Source: Ridgeia piscesae
Lineage: Eukaryota; Annelida; Polychaeta; Sabellida; Siboglinidae
Length of the DNA: 64,000 nt
Direction: 5' to 3'
Assembly: GCA_025642075.2 (NCBI GenBank)
Contig: JAODUO010001069.1
Coordinates: 95,341 to 159,340, forward strand
The notes beneath the pieces were generated by a model. It had not been told where the DNA came from. It did not search any database and saw only the letters and a program-made list of their open reading frames with translations. Below, piece after piece: positions 1 through 13,030 of this stretch (the first letter of the stretch is position 1; each line of letters starts with the position of its first letter). A program made the position numbers and the translations under genes.

Positions 1-467
1 GATCTTATACATGTAAGTAGAGATCTTGAATGTGACTCTCATCTTGATCGTCAGCCAATGCAGCGATTACAGATCGGCGTGATATGACCTCGCTGTCTCA
101 CACGGTTGGGTTGATAAGGCGAGTGACAGAGTTTTGTGCTCGTTGGAGTCAGTGCATTGTTCAGTCCACCGAGTAGACCATTGCAGTAGTCGAGACGACT
201 CAGCACAAGACAACGTATCGTTTCAGCAGGTGTTGGATTCTGCTGGTCAAGCGTAGATGATAGTATGCCTAAGAGCAGTAGCTGGACATGGGTTGGTCCA
301 GTTGGACGTCTATCACAGTAGCAGCCCTGATGTCTGCCTGCGTCCGTTGACCTCAATGTCAGCTCAGGTAGCTCCAAGCTGGGGCCATAGACTCGAGGAT
401 TGTGGGGTGACTTCAGCAGATACACTCGACTAATGCATAGGACGGAGTCAACGACTGCAACAGACAC
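1..467 (-). mobile_element. CR1/L2-like LINE reverse transcriptase fragment, copy 1
   Basis: Read on the minus strand it contains LVLSRLDYCNGLLGGL, which matches the SRLDYCN-LL-GL signature near the end of CR1/L2-type reverse transcriptase. The family pattern RR-HITP then follows, and a +1 frame change leads into HWLTIKMRVTFKISTYMY, the usual LHWLP---RI-FKI segment. The several frame breaks make it a dead fragment. It runs off the left edge. Clade assignment is by motif memory only. Confidence 0.75.
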
Positions 468-1001
468 ATTCAGTCGTCAGGTCTAAGATGCACCAAGTCG
501 TACGTCTTATGATGATAACATCGTGAACACAACCTTCTAACATTCACACATGTCAACTGTGGCTACGTTAGCTGTGACACGGTTAAACTCTTGTAATTAT
601 AATCAAACTCTTGTCTACTTTATTGTTTCAAATGACAACGCTACTCCTAGTGACACAAAAAAGGAAACAATTTAATGTAAAATAAATAAAATCAGTTCAA
701 TGTATGAAAAATCAATTTATAATATGTCACCTTTGAGCCAACCCCTCAATGAATATATAAATTTGTCATTGTCGACTTGTTACATTCTTTCAAGTGGCCA
801 GGCCTGACTAAATCAATATAGACCAGAAGAGAATCCCCACAAAGTCTCACACACGGTTGTCTACCCCTGGCAAGGGTAAATCCCGTTGCCCCGGTGACAC
901 CGCGTGAGGGCGCGCTGATGTCACAATATGGTGTTGTCACATGTGTGACTTGATGTGACAAGACACCTGACATAGTTTACCTGTGGCAGGTGGTGACTCG
1001 G

Positions 1002-1220
1002 TCACTCTTGACTTGTAGCTGTCTTGTTAGAATGTTGGTCTTGATATTCTGTGATAATCCACTGTAGCTGGGCCACATAGTTACCCCAGTATTCACACCT
1101 GTCCGTCAGACCATCCTCGCCCTGCACCTGGGCGAGGGTGGCTTCAAGGTCCTCTAAACGGCGTGTGCACGTCACGACCCAATCATCGTCCCTCGACCTC
1201 TGTCCTGTCTGACATGACAA
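1002..1220 (-). pseudogene. Coiled-coil-like exon module, copy 1 (unrecognised)
   Basis: A minus-strand open frame carries CTRRLEDLEATLAQVQ and then a YVAQLQWIITEYQDQ segment. The charged, leucine-spaced composition suggests a short coiled coil. The same frame recurs in the other modules of this region, so it descends from a once-coding exon or transposon ORF. I do not recognise the family. No start, promoter or complete gene is visible around it. Confidence 0.4.
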
Positions 1221-1480
1221 CTGTGTTTGGTGTAACTTCTTCTATTGCAAGCGTCTGACAGGTGGTTACCATACATCATATCACGGGTGGAACACGTCTC
1301 AGTGGTTGCACTCAATCTGGTTGTTCTGTGGATATGTACAGTCTTGCACGTCTTCACTCAGCTTCATCGCGGCTTCTTCTTTTTACCTTGTGGCTTGTCT
1401 TTATAGAATGAGATGATTCGCTGCAGCTCAGACACATCGTTACACTCGACGAACGCATAGGACAGAGTCAACGACTGCAA

Positions 1481-1620
1481 CACAAGACAATGTGTCGTTT
1501 CAGCAGGTGTCGGATTCTGCTGGTCAAGCGTAGATGATAGTATGCCTAAGAGCAGTAGCTGGACACGGGTCGGTCCAGTTGCAAGTCTATCACTGTAGCA
1601 GCCCTGATTTTTCACTGCGT
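1481..1620 (-). mobile_element. LINE fragment joined to exon module
   Basis: A minus-strand piece of the same LINE (GILSSTLDQQNPTPAET and neighbouring residues) is joined at about 1480 to the end of the coiled-coil module (SELQRIISFYKD). The same junction occurs near 8260, showing that the joined form was itself duplicated. Confidence 0.6.
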
Positions 1621-2320
1621 CCGTTGTTACATAGGACGCAGTCGACGACTGCAACAAACACATTCAGTGGTCAGGTCTAAGATGGACCAAGATAACATCT
1701 GTGAACACAACCTTCTGACATTCACACATGTCAACTGTGGCTACGTTAGCTGCAACACGGGTAAACAAAACACTACCGTGTGAGGAAATATCAACTCTAG
1801 TTTATAATAATCAAACTGTTGTCTGTTGTTTCAAATGTCCTCCGTGTCACAGTTCCAAGTCTGTCCCGTTCAACACGGATGTTGACCCAACTGCCCCTTG
1901 TCCTTAGTCGACCCTCTGCCCGCTAAGTTCAGAGCGATTCTGGCCAGACGCGTGACGCATTGCTGATCCACACCGTCTTACTGCTTCCACCAACTGTAAG
2001 GGTTCGTAATGTGTTTTGAGCCTGTCCTTGGCCTACTAATTACAGCACGCGCTGGCTGATTTTTGAGATTAGCCCTGAATGTATCTATTCTATTTATAAT
2101 GCACTGATCAAAAGTCACATCCAGTGTCAATGATGGAACAACACAATATTGATCAGGATGCAAGGTGGAAATAATACGGAAAAAACAAAAGGTTTCTTGA
2201 GTCGTACTTATTCTCAATATTGCTACACGCATTTCATTGCGATTAGTTGAAGCAAGATCGGTACTGCTTGCGTTTGCACCGAGTCGAATGTGGTCCTGTT
2301 TATAATATTATGTCTATCAG

Positions 2321-2790
2321 GATCTTATACATGTAAGTAGAGATCTTGAATGTGACTCTCATCTTGATCGTCAGCCAATGCAGCGATTACAGATCGGCGT
2401 GATATGACCTCGCCGTCTCACACGGTTGGGTTGATAAGGCGAGTGACAGAGTTTTGTGCTCGTTGGAGTCAGTGCATTGTTCAGTCCACCGAGTAGACCA
2501 TTGCAGTAGTCTAGGCGACTCAGCACAAGACAATGTATCGTTTCAGCAGGTGTCGGATTCTGCTGGTCAAGCCTAGATGATAGTATGCCTAAGAGCAGTA
2601 GCTGGACATGAGTCGATCCAGTTGGACGTCTATCACAGTAGCAGCCCTGATGTCTGCCTGCGTCCGTTGACCTCAATGTCAGCCCAGGTAACTCCAAGCA
2701 GGGACCATAGACTCGAGGATTGTGGGGTGACTTCAGCAGATACACTCGACTAATGCATAGGACGGAGTCAACGACTGCAACAAACACATT
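2321..2790 (-). mobile_element. CR1/L2-like LINE fragment, copy 2
   Basis: This is a near-identical second copy of the fragment at the left edge, again with LVLSRLDYCNGLLGGL on the minus strand and the HWLTIKMRVTFKI segment one frame over. It differs by scattered substitutions, and both copies carry the same frame break. They therefore multiplied by DNA duplication after the element died, not by retrotransposition. Confidence 0.75.
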
Positions 2791-3328
2791 CAGTCGTCAG
2801 GTCTAAGATGCACCAAGTCGTACGTCTTATGATGATAACATCTGTGAACACAACCTTCTAACATTCACACATGTCAACTGTGGCTACGTTAGCTGTGACA
2901 CGGTTAAACTCTTATAATTATAATTATAATCAAACTCTTGTCTACTTTATTGTTTCAAATGACAACGCTACTCCTAGTGACACAACAAAGGAAACAATTT
3001 AATGTAAAATAAATAAAATCAGTTCAATGTATGAAAAATCAATTTATAACATGTCACCTGGTTTTGAGCCGACCCCTCAATGAATATATCAATATGTCAG
3101 CGTTGACTTGTTACAATGTTTCAAGAGGCCTGGCGCTGACTAAATCAATGTAGACCAGAAAAGAATTGCCACAAAGTCTCACACAAGGCTGTCTACCCCT
3201 GGCAGGGGTGAATCCCGTTGCCCCGGTGACACCCGTGAGGGTGCGCTGATGTCACAATATGGTGGTGTCACATGTGTGACATGATGTGACAAGTGATGTG
3301 ACATAGTTGACCTGTGTCGTGTCATGAC

Positions 3329-3586
3329 TCAATCTGTCTTGACTTGTAGCTGGTCTTTATAGAATGAGATGATTCTCTGCAGCTCATCCACATCTCTACC
3401 CCAGTCTCCACCCCTGTCCGCCAAAGGTCGTGCCTTCACCAGGGCGAGGGTGGCTTCGAGGCCCTCTAAACGGCGTGTGCAGGTCACGACGGGGTCATCG
3501 TCCCACGACCTCTGCCCTGTCTGACACGACAAATGTGTTTTGTGTAACACTTCTTCTATTGCAAGCGTCTGACATGTGGTTACCAG
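3329..3586 (-). pseudogene. Coiled-coil-like exon module, best copy (unrecognised)
   Basis: This is the longest open version of the recurring module. It reads TLAIEEVLHKTHLSCQTG, then SWDDDPVVTCTRRLEGLEAT, then DVDELQRIISFYKDQLQ before a stop. Heptad-like leucines suggest a helix. The frame opens just after an AG (CATGTCAG, minus strand) that could be a splice acceptor. Related partial copies lie near 3700-3800, 5395-5530, 6470-6625, 6810-6900 and 7880-8010. Function is unknown; a tandemly duplicated exon of a lost gene and an ORF of a retroelement are both possible. Confidence 0.4.
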
Positions 3587-4389
3587 ACGTCATGTCACGG
3601 ATGTAACACGTCTCAGTGGTTGCACTCAATCTGGTTGTTCTGTGGATATGTACAGTCTTGCACGCCTTCACTCAGCTTCATCACGGCTTCTTCTTCTTAC
3701 CTTATAGCTTGTCTTTATAGAATGAGATGATTCGCTGCAGCTCATCCACATCTCTACCCCAGTCTCTACCCCTGTCCGGCAAAGGTTGTGCCTGCACCAG
3801 GGCGAGGGTGTTTTATCTACATGAGTTGGAGCGGGAGAGAGTCGACGACTGCAACAAACACATTCAGTGGTCAGGTCTAAGATGGACCAAGTCGTACGTC
3901 TTACGATGATAACATCTGTGAACACAACCTTCTAACATTCACACACGTCAACGGTGGCTACGTTAGCTGTGACACGGTTAAGTGAAACACTGTTGTGTGA
4001 GGAAATATCAACTTAAGTCTATAATAATCAAACTCTTGTCTACTTTATTGTTTCAAATGACAATGCTACTCCTTGTGAAACAAAAAAGGAAACAATTTAA
4101 CGTAAAACAAATAAAATCTGTTCAATGCATGAAAAATAGATTTCTAACAAATGTCATCCAGAAGACTATGATTTCTATACACGTGTACCTATGTTTTGAG
4201 CCTGTCCTTGGCCTACTAATTACATCACGCGCTGGCTGATTTTTGAGATTAGCCCTGAATGTATCTACCGGTATTCTATTTATAGTGCACTGATCAAAAG
4301 TCACATCCAGTGTCAATGATGGAACAACAAAATATTGATCAGGATGCAAGGTGGAAATAATACGGAAAAAACAAAAGGTTTCTTGAGTC

Positions 4390-4790
4390 GTACATATTGG
4401 GTTGATAAGGCGTGATATGATCTCGCCGTCTGACACAGTTGGGTTGATAAGGCGAGCGACAGAGTTTTGTGCTCGTTGGAGTCAGTGCATTGTTCAGTCC
4501 ACCGAGTAGACCATTGCAGTAGTCGAGACGACTCAGCACAAGACAACGTATCGTTTCAGCAGGTGTTGGATTCTGCTGGTCAAGCGTAGATGATAGTATG
4601 CCTAAGAGCAGTAGCTGGACATGGGTCGGTCCAGTTGGACGTCTATCACAGTAGCAGCCCTGATGTCTGCCTGCGTCCGTTGACCTCAATGTCAGCCCAG
4701 GTAGCTCCAAGCTGGGGCCATAGACTCGGGGATTGTGGGGTGACTTCAGCAGATACACTCGACTAATGCATAGGACGGAGTCAACGACTG
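4390..4790 (-). mobile_element. CR1/L2-like LINE fragment, copy 3
   Basis: The third copy of the LINE fragment on the minus strand again shows LVLSRLDYCNGLLGGL. Its left end is rearranged: the motif TTGGGTTGATAAGGCG occurs twice (near 4398 and 4440), and the HWLTIKM part seen in copies 1 and 2 is missing. Confidence 0.7.
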
Positions 4791-5739
4791 CAACAGATAC
4801 ATTCAGTCGTCAGGTCTAAGATGCACCAAGTCGTACGTCTTATGATGATAACATCTGTGAACACAACCTTCTAACATTCACACATGTCAACTGTGGCTAC
4901 GTTAGCTGTGACACGGTTAAACTCTTGTAATTATAATCAAACTCTTGTCTACTTTATTGTTTCAAATGACCACGCTACTCCTAGTGACACAAAAAAGGAA
5001 ACAATTTAATGTAAAATAAATAAAATCAGTTCAATGTATGAAAAATCGATTTATAACATGTCACCTGGTTTTGAGCCGACCCCTCAATGAATATATAAAT
5101 TTGTCATTGTCGACTTGTTACATTCTTTCAAGTGGTCAGGCCTGACTAAATCAATATAGACCAGAAGAGAATCCCCACAAAGTCTCACACACGGTTGTCT
5201 ACCCCTGGCAAGGGTAAATCCCGTTGCCCCGGTGACACCGCGTGAGGGCGCGCTGATGTCACAATATGGTGTTGTCACATGTGTGACGTGATGTGACAAG
5301 ACACCTGACATAGTTTACCTGTGGCAGGTGGTGACTCGGTCACTCTTGACTAGTAGCTGTCTTGTTACAATGTTGGTCTTGATATTCTGTGATGAGCCAC
5401 ATCGTTACCCCAGTATTCACACCTGTCCGTCAGGCCATCCTCGCCCTGCACCAGGGCGAGGGTGGCTTCGAGGTCCTCTAAACGGCGTGTGCACGTCACG
5501 ACCCAATCATCGTCCCTCGACCTCTGTCCTGTCTGACATGACAACTGTGTTTGGTGTAACTTCTTCTATTGCAAGCGTCTGACATGTGGTTACCAGACAT
5601 CATATCACGGGTGGAACACGTCTCAGTGGTTGCACTCAATCTGGTTGTTCTGTGGATATGTACAGTCTTGCACGTCTTCACTCAGCTTCATCGCGGCTTC
5701 TTCTTTTTACCTTGTAGCTTGTCTTTATAGAAAGAGATG

Positions 5740-5930
5740 GACATGGGTCGGTCCAGTTGGACGTCTATCACAGTAGCAGCCCTGATGTCTGCCTGCGTCC
5801 GTTGACCTCAATGTCAGCCCAGGTAGCTCCAAGCTGGGGCCATAGACTCGAGGATTGTGGGGTGACTTCAGCAGATACACTCGACTAATGCATAGGATGG
5901 AGTCAACGACTGCAACAAACACATTCAGTC
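5740..5930 (-). mobile_element. LINE fragment, partial copy
   Basis: Only the upstream part of the LINE fragment is present on the minus strand (RVYLLKSPHNPRVYGPSLEL and following). It is truncated where it joins the GCTTCATCGCGGCTTC linker at about 5738. Confidence 0.6.
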
Positions 5931-8239
5931 GTCAGGTCTAAGATGCACCAAGACGTACGTCTTACGATGATAACATCTGTGAACACAACCTTCTAACATT
6001 CACACATGTCAACTGTGGCTACGTTAGCTGTGACACGGTTAAACTCTTATAATTATAATTATAATCAAACTCTTGTCTACTTTATTGTTTCAAATGACAA
6101 CGCTACTCCTAGTGACACAAAAAAGGAAACAATTTAATGCAAAATAAATAAAATCAGTTCAATGTATGAAAAATCGATTTATAACATGTCACCTGGTTTT
6201 TAGCCAACCCCTCGATGAATATATCAATATGTCAGTGTTGACTTGTTACAATGTTTCAAGAGGCCGGGCCTGACTAAATCAATGTAGACCAGAAAAGAAT
6301 TGCCACAAAGTCTCACACAAGGCTGTCTACCCCTGGCAGGGGTGAATCCCGTTGCCCCGGTGAGGGTGCGCTGATGTCACAGTATGGAGTTGTCACATGT
6401 GACAAGTGACGTGCCGTAGTTTACCTGTGTCGTGTCATGATTCGGTCTGTCTTGACTTGTAGCTGGTCTTTATAGAATGAGATGATTCGCTGCAGCTCAT
6501 CCACATCTCTACCCCTGTCCACCAAAGGTCGAGCCTGCACCAGGGCGAGGGTAGTCTTGAGGCCCTCTAAACAGCGTGTGCAGGTCACGACGGGGTCACC
6601 GTCCCACGACCTGCCCCGTCTGACACGACAACTGTGTTTGGTGTAACACTTCTTCTATTGCAAGCGTCTGACATGTGGTTACGAGACGTCATGTCACGGG
6701 TGGAACACGTCTCAGTGGTTGCACTCAATCTGGTTGTTCTGTGGATATGTACAGTCTCGCACGTCTTCACTCAGCTTCATCGCGGCTTCTTCTTCTTACC
6801 TTGTAGCTTGTCTTTATAGAAAGAGATGATTCGCTGCAGCTCATCCACATCTCTACCCCAGTCTCTACCCCTGTCCGCCAAAGGTCGTGCCTGCACCAGG
6901 GCGAGGGTGTTTTATCTACATGAGTTGGAGCGGGAGAGAGTCGACGACTGCAACAAACACATTCAGTGGTCATGTCTAAGATGGACCAAGTCGTGCGTAT
7001 TACGATGATAACATCTGTGAACACAACCTTCTAACATTCACACACGTCAACGGTGGCTACGTTAGCTGTGACACGGTTAAACGAAACACTACCGTGTGAA
7101 GAAATATCAACTCTAGTCTATAATATCAAACTCTTGTCTACTTTATTGTTTCAAATGACAATGCTACTCCTTGTGAAACAAAAAAGAAAACAATTTAATG
7201 TAAAACAAATAAAATCACTTCAATGCATGAAAAATTGATTTCTAACAAATGTCATCCAGAAGACAAGAATTTCTATACACAGATACAATCGTCAGGTCTA
7301 AGATGGACCAAGTCTTACGTCTTACGATGATAACATCTGTGAACACAACCTTCTAACATTCACACATGTCAACTGTGGCTACATTAGCTGTGACACGGTT
7401 AAACTCTAGTCTGTTATAATCAAACTCTTGTCTACTTTATTGTTTCAAATGACAACGCTACTCCTTGTGACAGAAAAAAGGAAACAATTTAATGTAAAAT
7501 AAATAAAATCAGTTCAATGTATGAAAAATCAGTTGATAACATGTCACCTGGTTTTGAGCCGACCCCTCAATGAATATATAAATTTGTCATTGTCGACTTT
7601 GTTTCATTTGCCGGGCACTGACTAAATCAATATAGACCAGAAGAGAATCCCCACAAAGTCTCACACACGGTTGTCTACCCCTGGCAGGGGTGAATCCCGT
7701 TGCCCCAGTAACACCACGTGAGGGCGCGCTGATGTCACAATATGGTGTTGTCACATGTGTGACGTGATGTGACAAGACACCTGACATAGTTTACCTGTGG
7801 CAGGTGGTGACTCGGTCACTCTTGACTTGTAGCTGTCTTGTTACAATGTTGGTCTTGATATTCTGTGATGAGCCACATAGTTACCCCAGTATTCACACCT
7901 GTCCGTCAGGCCATCCTCGCCCTGCACCTGGGCGAGGGTGGCTTCAAGGTCCTCTAAACGGCGTGTGCAAGTCACGACCCAATCATCGTCCCTCGACCTC
8001 TGTCCTGTCTGACATGACAACTGTGTTTGGTGTAACTTCTTCTATTGCAAGCGTCTGACATGTGGTTACCAGACATCATATCACGGGTGGAACACGTCTC
8101 AGTGGTTGCATTCAATCTGGTTGTTCTATGGATATGTACAGTCTTGCACGTCTTCACTCAGCTTCATCGCGGCTTCTTCTTACCTTGTAGCTGGTCTTTA
8201 TAGAATGAGATGATTCGCTGCAGCTCAGACACATCGTTA

Positions 8240-8412
8240 CACTCGACGAATGCATAGGACAGAGTCAACGACTGCAACACAAGACAACGTATCGTTTCAG
8301 CAGGTGTCGGATTCTGCTGGTCAAGCGTAGATGATAGTATGCCTAAGAGCAGTAGCTGGACACGGGTCGGTCCAGTTTCAAGTCTATCACTGTAGCATCC
8401 CTGATTTTTCAC
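8240..8412 (-). mobile_element. LINE fragment joined to exon module, second instance
   Basis: The LINE piece containing GILSSTLDQQNPTPAET is joined to SELQRIISFYKDQLQ in one minus-strand frame, as near 1480. It marks the last module of the mosaic before unique sequence begins at about 8830. Confidence 0.6.
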
Positions 8413-8830
8413 TGCGTCCGTTGTTACATAGGACGCAGTCGACGACTACAACAGACACATTCAGTGGTCAGGTCTAAGATGGACCAAGATAACATCTGTG
8501 AACACAGCCTTCTGACATTCACACATGTCAACTGTGGCTACATTAGCTGTGACACGGGTAAACAAAACACTACCGTGTGAGGAAATATCAACTCTAGTTT
8601 ATAATAATCAAACTGTTGTCTGTTGTTTCAAATGTCCTCCGTGTCACAGTTCCAAGTCTGTCCCGTTCAACACGGATGTTGACCCAACTGCCCCTTGTCC
8701 TTAGTCGACCCTGTGCCCGCTAAGTTCAGAGCGATTCTGGCCGGACGCGTGACGCATTGCTGATCCACACCGTCTTACTGCTTCCACCAACTGTAAGGGT
8801 TCGTAATGTCAACGCCAAACATCACACACT

Positions 8831-9228
8831 GACGATGTGAGAATTTGTAGAGATATAATTGACACCTAGTGGTCCTACGCATGCTGTGGACCTGTCAGCT
8901 CTGAAACAAGTTTACCAGCCACTGTCGGCGCCCACTGTCTGTCTGTGTCCATCAGCCGCGGACCGGCTTTATAAAGGCTGGCCCGACGGATGACCCCTTT
9001 TCAGGATGCATTACTCCCTCATCCTCCATACAACAGCAACAGTCCCTACTGCTACTTGGCTTCCCTACTAGGAAGGACTAGGGTGAACTGGTGGGGTCAC
9101 TCATTGACCAGTGGGAAGTTGGAGGCACCCTCTGCAGTAGACAGGATTGATAACTGGTCAATTTACCTCTCTGGGAGCCTGTACTATTAAAATTCTACAC
9201 CTTTGCAAAAGGACTAATTCCTCCTACT
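8831..9228. other. Unique spacer
   Basis: No gene is supported. A TATA-like CTTTATAAAGG lies near 8968, followed by a 66-codon plus-strand open frame (8990-9190) without recognisable motifs. It could be the edge of an LTR or other element. Confidence 0.4.
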
Positions 9229-12200
9229 CCTTTAACTGGATCTGTGCTTGAGCTCATCAGAGCATCTTCCATGAATGTCACATTATCTCTCTTATCTGGG
9301 TTCTCATCCAACTTCTGTGCTTGAGCTCATCAGAGCATCTTCCATGAATGTTACAGTATCTCTCTTATCTGGGTTCTCATCCAACTTCTGTGCTTGAGCT
9401 CATCAGAGCATCTTCCATGAATGTTACAGTATCTCTCTTATCTGGGGTCTCATCCAACTTCTGTGCTTGAGCTCATCAGAGCATCTTCCATGAATGTTAC
9501 AGTATCTCTCTTATCTGGGGTCTCATCCAACTTCTGTGCTTGAGCTCATCAGAGCATCTTCCATGAATGTTACAGTATCTCTCTTATCTGGGGTCTCATC
9601 CAACTTCTGTGCTTGAGCTCATCAGAGCATCTTCCATGAATGTTACAGTATCTCTCTTATCTGGGGTCTCATCCAACTTCTGTGCTTGAGCTCATCAGAG
9701 CATCTTCCATGAATGTTACAGTATCTCTCTTATCTGGGGTCTCATCCAACTTCTGTGCTTGAGCTCATCAGAGCATCTTCCATGAATGTCACATTATCTC
9801 TCTTATCTGGGGTCTCATCCAACTTCTGTGCTTGAGCTCATCAGAGCATCTTCCATGAATGTCACATTATCTCTCTTATCTGGGGTCTCATCCAACTTCT
9901 GTGCTTGAGCTCATCAGAGCATCTTCCATGAATGTTACAGTATCTCTCTTATCTGGGGTCTCATCCAACTTCTGTGCTTGAGCTCATCAGAGCATCTTCC
10001 ATGAATGTCACATTATCTCTCTTATCTGGGGTCTCATCCAACTTCTGTGCTTGAGCTCATCAGAGCATCTTCCATGAATGTCACATTATCTCTCTTATCT
10101 GGGGTCTCATCCAACTTCTGTGCTTGAGCTCATCAGAGCATCTTCCATGAATGTTACAGTATCTCTCTTATCTGGGTTCTCATCCAACTTCTGTGCTTGA
10201 GCTCCTCAGAGCATCTTCCATGAATGTTACAGTATCTCTCTTATCTGGGGTCTCATCCAACTTCTGTGCTTGAGCTCATCAGAGCATCTTCCATGAATGT
10301 TACAGTATCTCTCTTATCTGGGTTCTCATCCAACTTCTGTGCTTGAGTTCATCAGAGCATCTTCCATGAATGTTACATTATCTCTCTTATCTGGGGTCTC
10401 ATCCAACTTCTGTGCTTGAGCTCCTCAGAGCATCTTCCATGAATGTTACAGTATCTCTCTTATCTGGGTTCTCATCCAACTTCTGTGCTTGAGCTCCTCA
10501 GAGCATCTTCCATGAATGTTACATTATCTCTCTTATCTGGGGTCTCATCCAACTTCTGTGCTTGAGCTCATCAGAGCATCTTCCATGAATGTCACATTAT
10601 CTCTCTTATCTGGGGTCTCATCCAACTTCTGTGCTTGAGCTCCTCAGAGCATCTTCCATGAATGTTACAGTATCTCTCTTATCTGGGGTCTCATCCAACT
10701 TCTGTGCTTGAGCTCATCAGAGCATCTTCCATGAATATTACAGTATCTCTCTTATCTGGGGTCTCATCCAACTTCTGTGCTTGAGTTCATCAGAGCATCT
10801 TCCATGAATGTTACATTATCTCTCTTATCTGGGGTCTCATCCAACTTCTGTGCTTGAGCTCCTCAGAGCATCTTCCATGAATGTTACAGTATCTCTCTTA
10901 TCTGGGGTCTCATCCAACTTCTGTGCTTGAGCTCATCAGAGCATCTTCCATGAATATTACAGTATCTCTCTTATCTGGGTTCTCATCCAACTTCTGTGCT
11001 TGAGTTCATCAGAGCATCTTCCATGAATGTTACATTATCTCTCTTATCTGGGGTCTCATCCAACTTCTGTGCTTGAGCTCCTCAGAGCATCTTCCATGAA
11101 TGTTACAGTATCTCTCTTATCTGGGTTCTCATCCAACTTCTGTGCTTGAGTTCATCAGAGCATCTTCCATGAATGTTACATTATCTCTCTTATCTGGGGT
11201 CTCATCCAACTTCTGTGCTTAAGCTCATCAGAGCATCTTCCATGAATGTTACATTATCTCTCTTATCTGGGGTCTCTCATCCAACTTCTGTGCTTGAGCT
11301 CCTCAGAGCATCTTCCATGAATGTTACAGTATCTCTCTTATCTGGGGTCTCATCCAACTTCTGTGCTTGAGCTCATCAGAGCATCTTCCATGAATGTCAC
11401 ATTATCTCTCTTATCTGGGGTCTCATCCAACTTCTGTGCTTGAGCTCATCAGAGCATCTTCCATGAATGTTACATTATCTCTCTTATCTGGGGTCTCATC
11501 CAACTTCTGTGCTTGAGCTCATCAGAGCATCTTCCATGAATGTCACATTATCTCTCTTATCTGGGGTCTCATCCAACTTCTGTGCTTGAGCTCATCAGAG
11601 CATCTTCCATGAATGTCACATTATCTCTCTTATCTGGGGTCTCATCCAACTTCTGTGCTTGAGCTCATCAGAGCATCTTCCATGAATGTCACATTATCTC
11701 TCTTATCTGGGGTCTCATCCAACTTCTGTGCTTGAGCTCCTCAGAGCATCTTCCATGAATGTTACATTATCTCTCTTATCTGGGGTCTCATCCAACTTCT
11801 GTGCTTGAGCTCATCAGAGCATCTTCCATGAATGTCACATTATCTCTCTTATCTGGGGTCTCATCCAACTTCTGTGCTTGAGCTCATCAGAGCATCTTCC
11901 ATGAATGTTACAGTATCTCTCTTATCTGGGTTCTCATCCAACTTCTGTGCTTGAGCTCATCAGAGCATCTTCCATGAATGTTACAGTATCTCTCTTATCT
12001 GGGTTCTCATCCAACTTCTGTGCTTGAGCTCCTCAGAGCATCTTCCATGAATGTTACATTATCTCTCTTATCTGGGGTCTCATCCAACTTCTGTGCTTGA
12101 GCTCATCAGAGCATCTTCCATGAATGTCACATTATCTCTCTTATCTGGGGTCTCATCCAACTTCTGTGCTTGAGCTCCTCAGAGCATCTTCCATGAATGT

Positions 12201-12452
12201 TACAGTATCTCTCTTATCTGGGGTCTCATCCAACTTCTGTGCTTGAGCTCATCAGAGCATCTTCCATGAATGTTACAGTATCTCTCTTATCTGGGTTCTC
12301 ATCCAACTTCTGTGCTTGAGTTCATCAGAGCATCTTCCATGAATGTTACATTATCTCTCTTATCTGGGGTCTCATCCAACTTCTGTGCTTGAGCTCCTCA
12401 GAGCATCTTCCATGAATGTTACAGTATCTCTCTTATCTGGGGTCTCATCCAA
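9229..12452. repeat. 73-bp minisatellite
   Basis: About 44 direct copies of a 73-bp unit containing GAGCATCTTCCATGAATG and TCTCTCTTATCTGGG. Copies differ mainly at a few sites (GTTACAG versus GTCACAT, GCTCATCAG versus GCTCCTCAG, GGGTTCTC versus GGGGTCTC) in shuffled combinations, which indicates homogenisation by unequal exchange or conversion. No link to a neighbouring exon was seen. Confidence 0.95.
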
Positions 12453-12739
12453 CTAAGAAACTTCGCTATACACATTCAGTTTGCAGAGGTGTTTGTAAGT
12501 CTGGAATCACCATCCGAAGCCATTGTAGTGTATCGGAAGCCACGGTCAAGAGAACGCTCCTACAAAATTCGGCAGCCGTCACTTCCATCCCACCAGCTGA
12601 CCCTCCATAGATCCGGTTGAAGTTATGTTGGATTTTAAGCCATTAAACCTTTGGCTGTGTCGGAGCCTCCAAACATTGCCCTTCACATGGACAGGCCATA
12701 CGACTACTTAATGACTCATGCAATCCCATATCCCTTACG
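12453..12739. other. Unique spacer
   Basis: Sequence after the 73-bp array. The array's last frame runs on for 50 codons, but it has no recognisable motif. I see no gene here. Confidence 0.4.
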
Positions 12740-13030
12740 AAAAAATACCGTTCAAATACCATTGACAAAGAAGCTGAAGAGCTTCTTATAAGTACCATTC
12801 AGAATACCATTGCACCATTCAGAATACCATTCAGTCAAGTACCATTCAGATACCCTAGTACCATTCAAAATACCATTGACAAAGACCACTGACAAATACC
12901 ATTCAATGATAAACCAATCAATGGTAATTTGAATGATTTTCAGTGTAGTTGTACCATTAGAAACCATTCAAAATAACATTAATTGATCTATATCGAATTG
13001 CGTACCATTGATGCATTCCAGAAAACAATT
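12740..13030. repeat. Degenerate ACCATT-rich subterminal-like repeats
   Basis: ACCATTCA, ACCATTGA and ACCATTCAGAATACC words recur irregularly here. Similar words in inverted arrangement (CCAATGGTATTC, GTATACCATTGG) occur near 14616-14641. Subterminal arrays of short motifs are usual in EnSpm/CACTA elements, and this block flanks a CACTA-like remnant, so it may be its terminal region. Confidence 0.4.

Larger units (their letters stand above)
1..8830. repeat. Mosaic of segmental duplications
   Basis: The interval is built from a few modules reused in direct orientation: a LINE fragment, a spacer of about 500 bp rich in TGTGACACGG and AATAAAATCAGTT motifs, a coiled-coil-like exon module and a short linker ending in the GCTTCATCGCGGCTTCTTC motif. 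The opening GATCTTATACATGTAAGTAG recurs at 2321, giving a first period of 2320 bp. Later copies are shorter because modules are missing or joined at different points (exon module near 1011, 3332, 5395, 6470 and 7880; spacer near 480, 2800, 4810, 5930 and 7270). Copies differ by scattered substitutions and small indels, so the duplications are real and not a simple assembly echo. No intact gene is visible. Confidence 0.85.
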
